Source: Lachnospiraceae bacterium
GTDB taxonomy: Bacteria; Bacillota_A; Clostridia; Lachnospirales; Lachnospiraceae
Assembly: GCA_017522685.1 (NCBI GenBank)
Contig: JAFWYN010000019.1
Location: forward strand, 124,001-188,000
Length of the DNA stretch: 64,000 bases
Direction: 5' to 3'
Shown here: positions 1 to 7,191 of the stretch, piece by piece
Layout of the letters: every line of letters starts with the position of its first letter
How positions within the stretch are numbered: position 1 is the first letter of the stretch
Made by a program: the position numbers and the translations under genes
Notes under the pieces: generated by a model
The model's input: the letters and a program-made list of their open reading frames with translations, nothing else
What the model was told of the DNA's origin: nothing
The model's database searches: none

Positions 1-1
1 T

Positions 2-1198
2 TTTCGCAAAAAAGATACCGCAAAACCTCAATTTTGGGATGGAAAAGCCGAGAATACTGCAGACGCATTACAGTACCTTTTAAATGTTGTACTTCATGGC
101 AAATTTGCAACAGATGATATTATTCAAGACGGCAGTCTTTATCTTGCCGCATGGAACCTTTACATCACTCCTGAAATCCAACAATTAACTGACCAAAGTG
201 CAGTGCTTGGATTTTATATTCACCGCCCTGACTGGGGGCAGAATATTTATGAATGTTGTGCCAGTGTAGGCAGTGATGCCCAAACAGCTCTTGGCATGGC
301 TTCGGGCTCTTTCCTGTTCGGCTTTATGCAGGGAATCTCCCAACTGTTTACCAAAACAAATCCACGAACCCTTGAAACACTTTTTTCTAATAAGCTCCAC
401 CGTTTCCAGGTGTACTTAAGCGATATCGTAGGCATGGGAGAATCTCCTAAGGATAGCAATGTGGATATGTATTGGGACCTTTTGAAAGATGATATCAAAA
501 AGCGTATGGGGAATCAGCGTTTCTGCTATGTAAAAATATATGCTTCAAAAATCAAGGATGAGGTCATCGGCGAATGTCGCATTAACGATATACAAAGTGA
601 TGAGCTCAGCCAAAAAGTAGCTGATTTCATCAAAGACTGGAATGTAGAAAACTTTGCTTCTCAGAAACAATTCTTTTTTCTGGAGCAGGATACTGATACG
701 ATTCAACCATACCCTTATTGGGGCGCGCAGGGAGAAAAGGACTTCATTGGCAAAGTACTTAAAGCTGTTCAATTATTTCATGCCAGCGACACGCAAGAGG
801 CCTTTGACACTCTGCATGAACGGCTGGTAACAGAACTGGGAGACCCTACGCTAGCCACTGAATGCCGCTATTTCCTACCGGAAATTTGTGCAGAGCATGC
901 CGGTCAACAGAAACAGGTTAAATTCAGTGAAACCATTGATTTACAAACGAATCATGGAGACAAAATCACCCTTTACAAGCACCAGCTCACAGATTATTAC
1001 TCCTTACAAAACACTATATTCACTGCATTTTCACAAGGAATCTTTGGTGATGAAACTAACACTATCTATCAGGAACTTGTAGGAACCAGTGCCATATGCA
1101 ATGTTTTGGAGCAAATGCTGGAGCAAGGCAGCAACTTAGAGAATTGTCAACTTACCAGCCTGATTTACCAAATAGATGATACTTTTGAAATTAGATAG
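2..1198 (+). CDS. Unrecognised protein, 3' part of gene (5' end outside window)
   Basis: The reading frame is open from the left window edge to a TAG at 1196-1198, so this is about 398 residues of a longer protein with its start missing. A GTG at 203 could be read as a start, but coding-like sequence continues upstream without a stop, so I do not use it. The protein is soluble-looking, acidic, with no membrane segment. A stretch around FYIHRPDWGQNIYE followed by a Gly/Ser/Ala-rich helix loosely recalls DUF6348-like bacterial proteins of unknown function, but I cannot confirm that. It is followed directly by an IS200-type element. No function is assigned. Confidence 0.6.
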   Translation, partial: FRKKDTAKPQFWDGKAENTADALQYLLNVVLHGKFATDDIIQDGSLYLAAWNLYITPEIQQLTDQSAVLGFYIHRPDWGQNIYECCASVGSDAQTALGMASGSFLFGFMQGISQLFTKTNPRTLETLFSNKLHRFQVYLSDIVGMGESPKDSNVDMYWDLLKDDIKKRMGNQRFCYVKIYASKIKDEVIGECRINDIQSDELSQKVADFIKDWNVENFASQKQFFFLEQDTDTIQPYPYWGAQGEKDFIGKVLKAVQLFHASDTQEAFDTLHERLVTELGDPTLATECRYFLPEICAEHAGQQKQVKFSETIDLQTNHGDKITLYKHQLTDYYSLQNTIFTAFSQGIFGDETNTIYQELVGTSAICNVLEQMLEQGSNLENCQLTSLIYQIDDTFEIR

Positions 1199-1216
1199 TA
1201 TATTCTAATAATCAGC

Positions 1217-1314
1217 ACCACCAGCTTAGCTGGTGGTTTGCTCTGCGGCTATAAGCCGCTGTTCCCTGCTTGCCTCTAAAGAGGCTCTGAAAAGTTCGCC
1301 TTCCGCACTGCGGT
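1217..1314 (-). other. Structured right-end tail of the IS200 element
   Basis: Between the tnpA stop and the element end lie several perfect hairpins: 1217-1237 (terminal), 1245-1259 (GCGGCT/AGCCGC), 1272-1285 (GCCTCT/AGAGGC) and 1304-1314 (CCGC/GCGG). They would form a compact structured 3' RNA tail on the transposase transcript. Confidence 0.6.
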
Positions 1315-1340
1315 CACGGGCTGGCTCTAAAGTGCCTCTT

Positions 1341-1811
1341 TTATTTGCCCTTTTCTACCGGCTCACCCGTAAACGGGTCAATGTACTCTTTCAATGACAT
1401 CTGGTCATACTCCAAATCTTCTCTTAGCTGGTTTCGGATATACTCTTCGATTTTCTTTGCATTCTTACCTACTGTATCGACATAATATCCTCTACACCAG
1501 AAATGACGATTTCCATACTTGTACTTCAAGTTGGCATGCCTTTCAAATATCATTAGCGAACTTTTTCCTTTTAGATATCCCATTATTTCTGACACACTGT
1601 ACTTGGGTGGAATCCTTACAAACATGTGTATATGATCCGGACACACTTCTGCTGCAATAATCTCTATTCCTTTCCTTTTGCACAGTTCACTTAGTATTCT
1701 GGCAATATCTGCTCTTATCTTCCCATATACAACTTTTCTTCTAAACTTCGGTGCAAATACAATATGGTACTTACATTCCCACTGTATATGTGCTAAACTA
1801 TTTTTATCCAT
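1341..1811 (-). CDS. tnpA: IS200/IS605 family transposase TnpA (Y1 HUH)
   Basis: A 156-residue single-strand DNA transposase of the Y1 HUH class. The metal-binding HIH motif is at residues 60-62 and the catalytic tyrosine with its conserved glutamine is in YIRNQ at about 124-128. The length matches IS200 TnpA. A good ribosome binding site (AAAGGAGG) precedes the ATG at 1811. That site is the 3' arm of a perfect 12-bp inverted repeat, so translation should be held low, as known for IS200. It acts alone on the element; no accessory gene is present. Confidence 0.95.
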   Translation of the reverse strand: MDKNSLAHIQWECKYHIVFAPKFRRKVVYGKIRADIARILSELCKRKGIEIIAAEVCPDHIHMFVRIPPKYSVSEIMGYLKGKSSLMIFERHANLKYKYGNRHFWCRGYYVDTVGKNAKKIEEYIRNQLREDLEYDQMSLKEYIDPFTGEPVEKGK

Positions 1812-1817
1812 CTGGAT

Positions 1818-1875
1818 ACCTCCTTTGCTTTATTTGTGCGGTTGGCGAACCTGCACTCATTATAGCAAAGGAGGT
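1818..1875 (-). promoter_or_regulatory. RBS-sequestering hairpin of the IS200 transposase
   Basis: A perfect 12-bp inverted repeat (1818-1829 and 1864-1875, ACCTCCTTTGCT and complement) pairs the tnpA ribosome binding site with an upstream anti-RBS. A TATAAT sits just inside the distal arm. This is the translational brake typical of IS200 leaders. Confidence 0.75.
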
Positions 1876-1950
1876 TTTTTACTTGAAGCTAAAGCTGTCT
1901 GGGGACACACCTGCATAGCAGGTGGTTTATTTTTACTGTGAATACAATTA

Positions 1951-1980
1951 AAAAGACAACCACTTACGTGATTGTCTTTT
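1951..1980. terminator. Terminator beside the IS200 element
   Basis: Nine-base stem AAAAGACAA/TTGTCTTTT with an inner 3-bp CAC/GTG pairing. It is rich in A on one side and T on the other, so it can work in both directions. It lies downstream of the lipoprotein gene that ends at 2029. Confidence 0.65.
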
Positions 1981-2028
1981 GTAAGAATGCGACGTTGTAA
2001 CACGCATCCTTCTTATTTTGTCATATTT

Positions 2029-3804
2029 TTAGAATGCTTTGGCAAAATCTTCTACTAAATGGTTTCTCACTGTCATAAAAGGATAATAACCATTTATATC
2101 ATAATACTCAGACACAATCTCTTCATCTGTCAATGAAGATACATCAGGCTGATTCACTTTCACCGTAATCGTGAACGGGTTTTCAGGAATACCATTCTCG
2201 TTCTTTGTAAACAATCCTTTTATGATAATATATCCATATTCACTTTCATCAGGATTTTCAACCGGAATCATCTTTCCTTCCCCTAAAAGTCTATTCCATT
2301 GAACATAGAAGAAATTAATCACTTGTTCTCCCGCCTCATTATACGCGTATTCACTCAGAATACGCTTATCAAGTACTGCAGTATCTACACGGTAATTCAC
2401 ATCATTTATTTCGCAAGATTCGTTCCAATCGCTATATTCATATACCATATTTTCAGCAAAACCGATTTTATCCGCTGGAATATTATAGAATGAAATCAAA
2501 CTATCCGTATAATTATTTACATTGTCCCAAATATTACTTCCGTCTATTGTATAGTCATTGCATTTTACAGACGAAATCACATCATAATCTAAGCCCGCAT
2601 CCAAATATACGGATATATCCGGATCTGTATTATATGCAAATTCAATATGACCGGTTCCGTCACCACCTACTATGGTAAGTCCTTCAGGAACCGAGCCTTC
2701 AATAATAGTTGCCGTTCCTTCCGGGTTCATCAATTTGAATGTAGTAGCAACCGGTTCTACATCGTCTTCCATATTTACTTTTAAAAACTCGCTATTTGTT
2801 CTTTTAAATTCGTTAACAAGATTGCTTCCAAAATCATAGTGATAAGGATTATAATTGCCCTCTCTTTCATCGAATATATCAAAGAAATCTTCGTATCCCA
2901 GTGAATAATAAATTTCACGCTCATTTTCCGGAAGCGTTTCAAAATCAGGTTGATATGTTGTTACCGTAATTGTATACGGATTATCAATTGGACGTCCCTC
3001 TTTTTCAAGAACCACATATCTCCATAAGACATGACCGAATTCATTATTAGCCGGATCTACAACCAAGCTGGTACCTACTTTGCCACCATCTCCATCAGGA
3101 ATCCAAGTATGGCATTCGCAAGTATTCATAATATATTCTCCGGCATCGTTCATCCAAATCAAATGATTAACAAATGGTATGCTACCATCGCCCATCAACC
3201 ATTCATAGAAAATATCATTATTACCAACTTCATTCATATCCGAATCCTTCACTATTGATTCCGGAATATTATTATATGCTAAAATCGCTTTCATATCATC
3301 CGGAATATGAATCCCACTGCCATGATAAGCCATACTTTGCATTACCTGTACAGTAAGCACCTTATAATCAATAGAACTATCAATCGATACTGTTGCATTA
3401 ATCTTAGTATTTGTATCATATGAAAATTCAATATGACTTGTTCCATCACCTGATAAAAGAGTTAATCCTTCCGGTACGATTCCCTCAAGAGCTATCGTTG
3501 TTCCATCCGTATTCATTAAAGTAAATTTCTCTTGAACCTGAACAAGCTCTTCTTCCGCTTTTGTGTTTTCTTCAGCCTCTTGCGTCTGTTCAGGTACTAC
3601 TTCACCATCAATCGGTGCTCCTCCGTCGCCAGAATACTCTTGATTGGTCTTATCTTCCTTTGCGGTATCCTTTTCAACTTCTGATTCCACTTTATTTTTC
3701 TTTTCCTTTACTGAATCAGATGATGCTTCTTTACTGTCACCACATGCGGCCAGCATCAGCACTGCAAGTACAGTAACCATTACTGTCAATAATCTCTTTT
3801 TCAT
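2029..3804 (-). CDS. Large lipoprotein with a duplicated extracellular domain
   Basis: A 591-residue protein with a lipoprotein signal peptide; the lipobox LAAC puts the lipidated cysteine near residue 21. A Lys/Glu-rich linker follows to about residue 90. Two related domains then follow (about 92-345 and 355-591). Each opens with a KFTLMN/TFKLMN strand and a VPEGLT..GDGT.HIEF.Y motif, and each ends with an NP.TITV..QPD motif, so an internal duplication is clear. I do not recognise the domain family. The start has an AAGGAG site and a TTGACA-N18-TATAAT promoter (3870-3841). The neighbouring Xre gene is divergent and shares operator-like sequence. Confidence 0.85.
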   Translation of the reverse strand: MKKRLLTVMVTVLAVLMLAACGDSKEASSDSVKEKKNKVESEVEKDTAKEDKTNQEYSGDGGAPIDGEVVPEQTQEAEENTKAEEELVQVQEKFTLMNTDGTTIALEGIVPEGLTLLSGDGTSHIEFSYDTNTKINATVSIDSSIDYKVLTVQVMQSMAYHGSGIHIPDDMKAILAYNNIPESIVKDSDMNEVGNNDIFYEWLMGDGSIPFVNHLIWMNDAGEYIMNTCECHTWIPDGDGGKVGTSLVVDPANNEFGHVLWRYVVLEKEGRPIDNPYTITVTTYQPDFETLPENEREIYYSLGYEDFFDIFDEREGNYNPYHYDFGSNLVNEFKRTNSEFLKVNMEDDVEPVATTFKLMNPEGTATIIEGSVPEGLTIVGGDGTGHIEFAYNTDPDISVYLDAGLDYDVISSVKCNDYTIDGSNIWDNVNNYTDSLISFYNIPADKIGFAENMVYEYSDWNESCEINDVNYRVDTAVLDKRILSEYAYNEAGEQVINFFYVQWNRLLGEGKMIPVENPDESEYGYIIIKGLFTKNENGIPENPFTITVKVNQPDVSSLTDEEIVSEYYDINGYYPFMTVRNHLVEDFAKAF

Positions 3805-3840
3805 AACATTCTCCTTGTCTTTGTTTTTTTCAACTTTTTT

Positions 3841-3870
3841 ATTATATTACTCTATATAGTCATTTGTCAA
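3841..3870 (-). promoter_or_regulatory. Promoter of the duplicated-domain lipoprotein gene
   Basis: On the minus strand, TTGACA (3870-3865) and TATAAT (3846-3841) are separated by 18 bases, about 40 bases upstream of the start codon. The operator-like 11-mer at 3876-3886 lies directly upstream of the -35 box. Confidence 0.7.
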
Positions 3871-3875
3871 TCTCT

Positions 3876-3919
3876 ATATCGATAATGTTTTTTTATAAAA
3901 GATGTTAAATTATCGATAT
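3876..3919. promoter_or_regulatory. Operator-like inverted repeat between lipoprotein gene and xre
   Basis: A perfect 11-bp inverted repeat, ATATCGATAAT (3876-3886) and ATTATCGATAT (3909-3919), has a 22-bp spacer. Each arm contains the 8-bp palindrome TATCGATA. The right arm ends against the ribosome binding site of the Xre gene and the left arm touches the lipoprotein promoter. TATCGATA occurs again in the promoter of the second lipoprotein (5820-5827). I infer these are binding sites of the Xre protein encoded here. Confidence 0.6.
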
Positions 3920-3932
3920 GGAGGTGGCATTT

Positions 3933-4235
3933 ATGGAAGTTGGTAAACGAATAAAACAATTACGCGAACAAAAAAACTATACAATTAACAAATTAGCCAA
4001 TGAGGCAGGCGTATCTCAAAGCTATTTGCGTGATATAGAGCTTGAAAATAAAAATCCTACAATAGAATTTTTGTCACTTATTTGTAAAACACTTAATATT
4101 TCTTTAAAAGATTTCTTTGATGATGAATTTGAAACAAGTATTATGTCCGACCCAGTGATTCAATCAATATACAGACTTACACCGCAGCAAAAAACAGCAT
4201 TGCTCGAATTTTTAAAAACAATGCAAAATGAATAG
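3933..4235 (+). CDS. Small Xre-family transcriptional regulator
   Basis: A 100-residue DNA-binding protein. The N-terminal helix-turn-helix covers about residues 1-65 (GKRIKQLREQKNYTINKLA, then SQSYLRDIELENKNPT). A short C-terminal segment, LTPQQKTALLEFLKTM, resembles the small SinR-like dimerisation tails. I choose the ATG at 3933 because GGAGGTG lies 7 bases upstream; the in-frame ATG at 3918 overlaps that site and the operator repeat. It sits between two lipoprotein genes with matching operator-like sequences, so it probably controls itself and both neighbours. Confidence 0.9.
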   Translation: MEVGKRIKQLREQKNYTINKLANEAGVSQSYLRDIELENKNPTIEFLSLICKTLNISLKDFFDDEFETSIMSDPVIQSIYRLTPQQKTALLEFLKTMQNE

Positions 4236-4244
4236 ATATAAGAA

Positions 4245-4277
4245 TGCCCTTTGAATTGTAATACATTTCAAAGGGCA
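4245..4277. terminator. Bidirectional terminator between xre and second lipoprotein gene
   Basis: Perfect 11-bp stem TGCCCTTTGAA (4245-4255) with its complement (4267-4277). It lies between two convergent genes, so it can serve both. Confidence 0.75.
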
Positions 4278-4318
4278 CTTACTAATTTTAGATGTGTAAT
4301 TCAAATATAATGTGTAGC

Positions 4319-5767
4319 CTATTCTAACGGATTAATCAGGGTATGTAAGTCCTCAAGATTTACCAAATAGCAACTAACATAATCTTCTTCCGTTCCTTTT
4401 GGAAGTTCATACTTAGGAATAATCTTCTTTACAATAAAGTGATTTGTATCAAAATCATAGATTTTTACCTGATATTCTTTTTCCGCTACCGTCATCGTTT
4501 CCTGTGTATTAACGTCATAAATAAATAAGCCTTTTTCTTCTCCACTATTATATCTATAAGCGATTAATTTCCCATCATCAAAAAATACATCTGCATCCGC
4601 TTCATCAGGATATTCTGTACCAATTTTCCAAGGACTAAACTCCATTGTTCCGTATCGATTCATCAAACACAGGTACTTTACTCCTGAACCATTGTCACAA
4701 CTAAAACATATATAATCCTTTGTCACGTAATACACTAATGGTTCAGCGTAATTTGACAAATCATAAGATACTTGAATAATGTTGTTTACATCAACTCCAT
4801 ATACACTTCCCTCACTTTTATACCAAAAACAATTATCAGTAATACACCCACAGTTCGCCCAAAATGCCCCATCCCATTTTGCTTCATGTGGTGCTCTGGT
4901 TTCATCGATTATGGTATACTCATCTGTTATAAAATCGTATATTCCAAAATTGCGCCAACTACTTGTACCAAAGAATTTACCATCCATATATGCCAAAATT
5001 TGAAACTCATCAGGCAATCTATTATATAATGATTTGTCTGTACCATCCAAAATGTAGCGGTCAACACCACATTTCAATTCATAATAGGTATCTCCCCAAT
5101 AATAATACTGCACATAGCTTATCATATCATCCCATGGAAAACCACTTGTCAATGGCATTACTATTTCACCCTTCTCATTCACAATGCCCAAAGAATAAGA
5201 ATTTCCTTCAAAGCTTTCAGTAGCCTCATAAAATAGTGCTGTATTTCCTTCGCGACCTAATCTTTCGACCCAATGCTGATTGTCATTCAATGTATATAAA
5301 GCTTCTCTGGTAGTAAGATTCATAAAAGTACTTGTACCCGTTCTATCATTATATCGGGGCTGTATTTCACCACCATCATAAATCAGTTGAGGTGCCCATT
5401 CTGTACCTGATTTCTCTAACTTATTCTCTAATATATTATATTGAAAGTTCTGCTTCCAATACCAATATCCATTCAAGACATATCCCGGGTCATCTATACG
5501 AGCCGCCCAGTTGATTTCATCTTCAGCAGATTCTTCCTTGGGTTCCTCCTTGGGTTCCTCTTTTAACTCTTCCTCAGATTCCCCTTCAACGTCTTCCGAA
5601 TCAAGCTTATTACTTTCGTTGTTATCTTGTTTATTGTTCTTTTCATTCTGTTCTAACGAAGTTTCTTGTTGCTCTTCATTAGCTTTTTGCTCAGTCGTTT
5701 TGGAACTACACCCAACCAACGTAAATACAAGGCTTGCAATAAGTGCCATCATTAGTATTTTTTTCAT
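4319..5767 (-). CDS. Lipoprotein with an acidic linker and a beta-rich domain
   Basis: A 482-residue exported lipoprotein. The lipobox LVGC gives a lipidated cysteine at about residue 20. Residues about 25-90 are a very acidic, low-complexity Glu/Asn/Lys linker with repeated EEPKEEPKEE units, as expected for a wall-spanning spacer. The remaining 390 residues alternate aromatic and hydrophobic beta strands (for example GIVNEKGEIVMPL and KYLCLMNRYGTMEF), consistent with a propeller-like fold, but no family is recognised. An AGAGGG site precedes the ATG at 5767. Expression probably runs from the promoter at 5835-5806 with its TATCGATA site. Confidence 0.85.
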   Translation of the reverse strand: MKKILMMALIASLVFTLVGCSSKTTEQKANEEQQETSLEQNEKNNKQDNNESNKLDSEDVEGESEEELKEEPKEEPKEESAEDEINWAARIDDPGYVLNGYWYWKQNFQYNILENKLEKSGTEWAPQLIYDGGEIQPRYNDRTGTSTFMNLTTREALYTLNDNQHWVERLGREGNTALFYEATESFEGNSYSLGIVNEKGEIVMPLTSGFPWDDMISYVQYYYWGDTYYELKCGVDRYILDGTDKSLYNRLPDEFQILAYMDGKFFGTSSWRNFGIYDFITDEYTIIDETRAPHEAKWDGAFWANCGCITDNCFWYKSEGSVYGVDVNNIIQVSYDLSNYAEPLVYYVTKDYICFSCDNGSGVKYLCLMNRYGTMEFSPWKIGTEYPDEADADVFFDDGKLIAYRYNSGEEKGLFIYDVNTQETMTVAEKEYQVKIYDFDTNHFIVKKIIPKYELPKGTEEDYVSCYLVNLEDLHTLINPLE

Positions 5768-5805
5768 AATCCTATTCCCTCTCTTTTTTTAAGTATAACA
5801 ACCAT

Positions 5806-5850
5806 ATTATATATCTCTATATCGATATTTGACAATCTTTATAGAGATAT
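5806..5850 (-). promoter_or_regulatory. Promoter and operator-like palindrome of the second lipoprotein gene
   Basis: On the minus strand TTGTCA (5835-5830) and TATAAT (5811-5806) are 18 bases apart. TATCGATA (5820-5827) lies inside the spacer. A perfect 11-bp inverted repeat, ATATCTCTATA (5811-5821) and TATAGAGATAT (5840-5850), surrounds it. The 14-base TCTCTATATCGATA is shared with the operator at 3871-3884. Confidence 0.65.
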
Positions 5851-5864
5851 ATTATTTTGAACAC

Positions 5865-5888
5865 AAAAAAAGCAAATCATTACTGATT
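5865..5888 (-). terminator. Possible terminator downstream of ssrA and the gene remnant
   Basis: On the minus strand a short AATCA/TGATT stem is followed by GC and seven T residues. The stem is weak, so this is tentative. Confidence 0.35.
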
Positions 5889-6217
5889 CACTCATCTACA
5901 AATTCTTTTATTATTCCCAAATTTTTAAAAGCTTCTACTACATATCGCTCATTATCAGTTATAACGCGAGGAACAATGTTAGTTGCTTCTGGTACAATAG
6001 TTTCTATACCACATTTCTTTTTAACCATACTTATACTTGAGTTGCTCACAGTAACTCCGTAAGTGTTCTGAATCCATTTCTTTATACTACGAAACGAATA
6101 TTTACTTTTCGGAGTTTCCTGTTTTTCTAACTCATCAGCATCAATGCTGATATAAACCACATTTCTAAAGCCCGCAATATCTTTAATTGGATACCCGTTC
6201 TTTACTTCGCGGTCAAG
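5888..6217 (-). pseudogene. C-terminal remnant of a RumA-type RNA (uracil-5) methyltransferase
   Basis: An open frame of about 110 codons ends at 5888. Upstream it runs straight into tmRNA, so it has no start of its own. The sequence YSFRSIKKWIQNTYGVTVSN, then SMVKKKCGIE and ending in FKNLGII, resembles the small tail domain at the C-terminus of Firmicute RumA-like 23S rRNA methyltransferases. The same tail is common on large methylase proteins of mobile elements. The SAM-binding and catalytic parts are absent. I infer a gene fragment left at a tmRNA attachment site. A short functional protein cannot be ruled out, but no RBS supports it. Confidence 0.6.
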
Positions 6218-6554
6218 TGGAGTAGACGGGAGTCGAACCCGTGTCCAAAAGCCCATTCCCTGTACTTCTACGAGTGTAGTTAATCCTTTAACATTCCCTC
6301 TACGCTCCGGGGATTAACACCCTGACCGCTTCAGTAGCTTCATGATACGCCCACAGGCTCAAAGCTTTGCCCATGTCGTTTCCTACATAGTCGAAGCCCG
6401 GGTCCTAATGTGTAGGTGCACTAGGTCGGACTACTGCCATTAGGCAGCGATTGCTAAATTATCTTCAGCGTTTAATTTTAATTTTGCCATTTGACGCATT
6501 GCATGCGACTCGCTTCTCCAGCTGCAAGACCCCTGTCGAAACCTTTACTACCCC
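6218..6554 (-). ncRNA. ssrA: Transfer-messenger RNA (tmRNA)
   Basis: The minus strand shows the conserved 5' part (GTAAAGGTTTCGACAGGGG) and the tRNA-like 3' end GGTTCGACTCCCGTCTACTCC. The acceptor stem GGGGTAG (6554-6548) pairs with CTACTCC near 6219; CCA is not encoded. The tag reading frame starts at GCA 6487 and ends with TAA at 6442-6440. It gives A-KLKLNAEDNLAIAA, ending in the Ala-Ala typical of degradation tags. The tag is preceded by a stem-loop-rich region and followed by pseudoknot-forming segments. It rescues stalled ribosomes together with SmpB, encoded just upstream. Confidence 0.95.
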
Positions 6555-6672
6555 TAATTGAATAAGGACTGTAAAGTGCTTGCTGCTTTCTTTAGCAACT
6601 TTATCTTACCATAAACAGACCTTTTCTTCAAGTAATCTGCATTCAACTTGTAGTTAAATTTTTATAAAGAAA

Positions 6673-7140
6673 TTATGATAAATTCCTTACTTTGAATTCT
6701 TTCTCAGCCTCACGCTTCATATCCTTCTTGGCGATATCCGCACGCTTATCGTAAAGCTTTTTACCGCGGGCTAAGCCGATTTCCACCTTTGCCTTACCGT
6801 TTTTGAAATATACCTGTAAAGGCACTAAGGTAAATCCCTTTTCCTTGATTTTGCCAAGCAGCTTATTGATTTCATAGCGGTGCATTAGCAGCTTCTTCAC
6901 ACGCATGGGATCTTTATTGAAAATATTGCCCTTTTCATAAGGACTTACATGCATACCATATACAAACACTTCCCCGTTCTCAATGCGGATAAAAGCCTCC
7001 TTGATGGAACACTTGCCCATACGAAGGGACTTTACCTCCGTACCATGCAAAGCAATGCCTGCTTCGTAGGTTTCATCAATAAAGAAATCATGATATGCTT
7101 TTTTATTATTTGCCACTAATTTCTGTACTTCTTTTGCCAT
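6673..7140 (-). CDS. smpB: SsrA-binding protein SmpB
   Basis: A 155-residue RNA-binding protein that carries tmRNA to stalled ribosomes. The whole SmpB fold is visible: [19 protein letters not shown] near the start, GTEVKSLR, then the RDPxR-like [10 protein letters not shown] segment, and a basic C-terminal tail (about 130-155) rich in Lys/Arg that enters the mRNA channel. Length is normal for the family. It lies between rnr and ssrA on the same strand, the usual trans-translation cluster. The start at 7140 has a GGGGAG-like site upstream. Confidence 0.97.
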   Translation of the reverse strand: MAKEVQKLVANNKKAYHDFFIDETYEAGIALHGTEVKSLRMGKCSIKEAFIRIENGEVFVYGMHVSPYEKGNIFNKDPMRVKKLLMHRYEINKLLGKIKEKGFTLVPLQVYFKNGKAKVEIGLARGKKLYDKRADIAKKDMKREAEKEFKVRNLS

Positions 7141-7191
7141 ACTTCATTCTCCCCTGACACGCCTCGGGTGGTAAACCCAAGGCGGCTGTCA

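Larger units (their letters stand above)
1210..1930 (-). mobile_element. IS200-type insertion sequence (TnpA only)
   Basis: The unit holds one Y1 transposase gene on the minus strand, bounded by short hairpins instead of inverted terminal repeats, as IS200/IS605 elements are. The right-end hairpin is a 9-bp stem at 1217-1225/1229-1237. The left-end hairpin is a 7-bp stem at 1908-1914/1918-1924. The distance between the outer hairpin edges is about 708 bp, which fits classical IS200. No TnpB gene is present. Exact cleavage positions cannot be fixed by eye, so the boundaries are approximate. The transposase looks intact, so the element may be active. Confidence 0.85.

Noticed and set aside
203..1198. 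GTG at 203 as start of the first gene
   Set aside because: The frame stays open and protein-like to the window edge, so the true start lies outside.
5888..6256. Full 122-codon ORF with an ATG at 6256
   Set aside because: The first part is the tRNA-like end of tmRNA read in the wrong sense; only the part up to 6217 resembles a protein domain.
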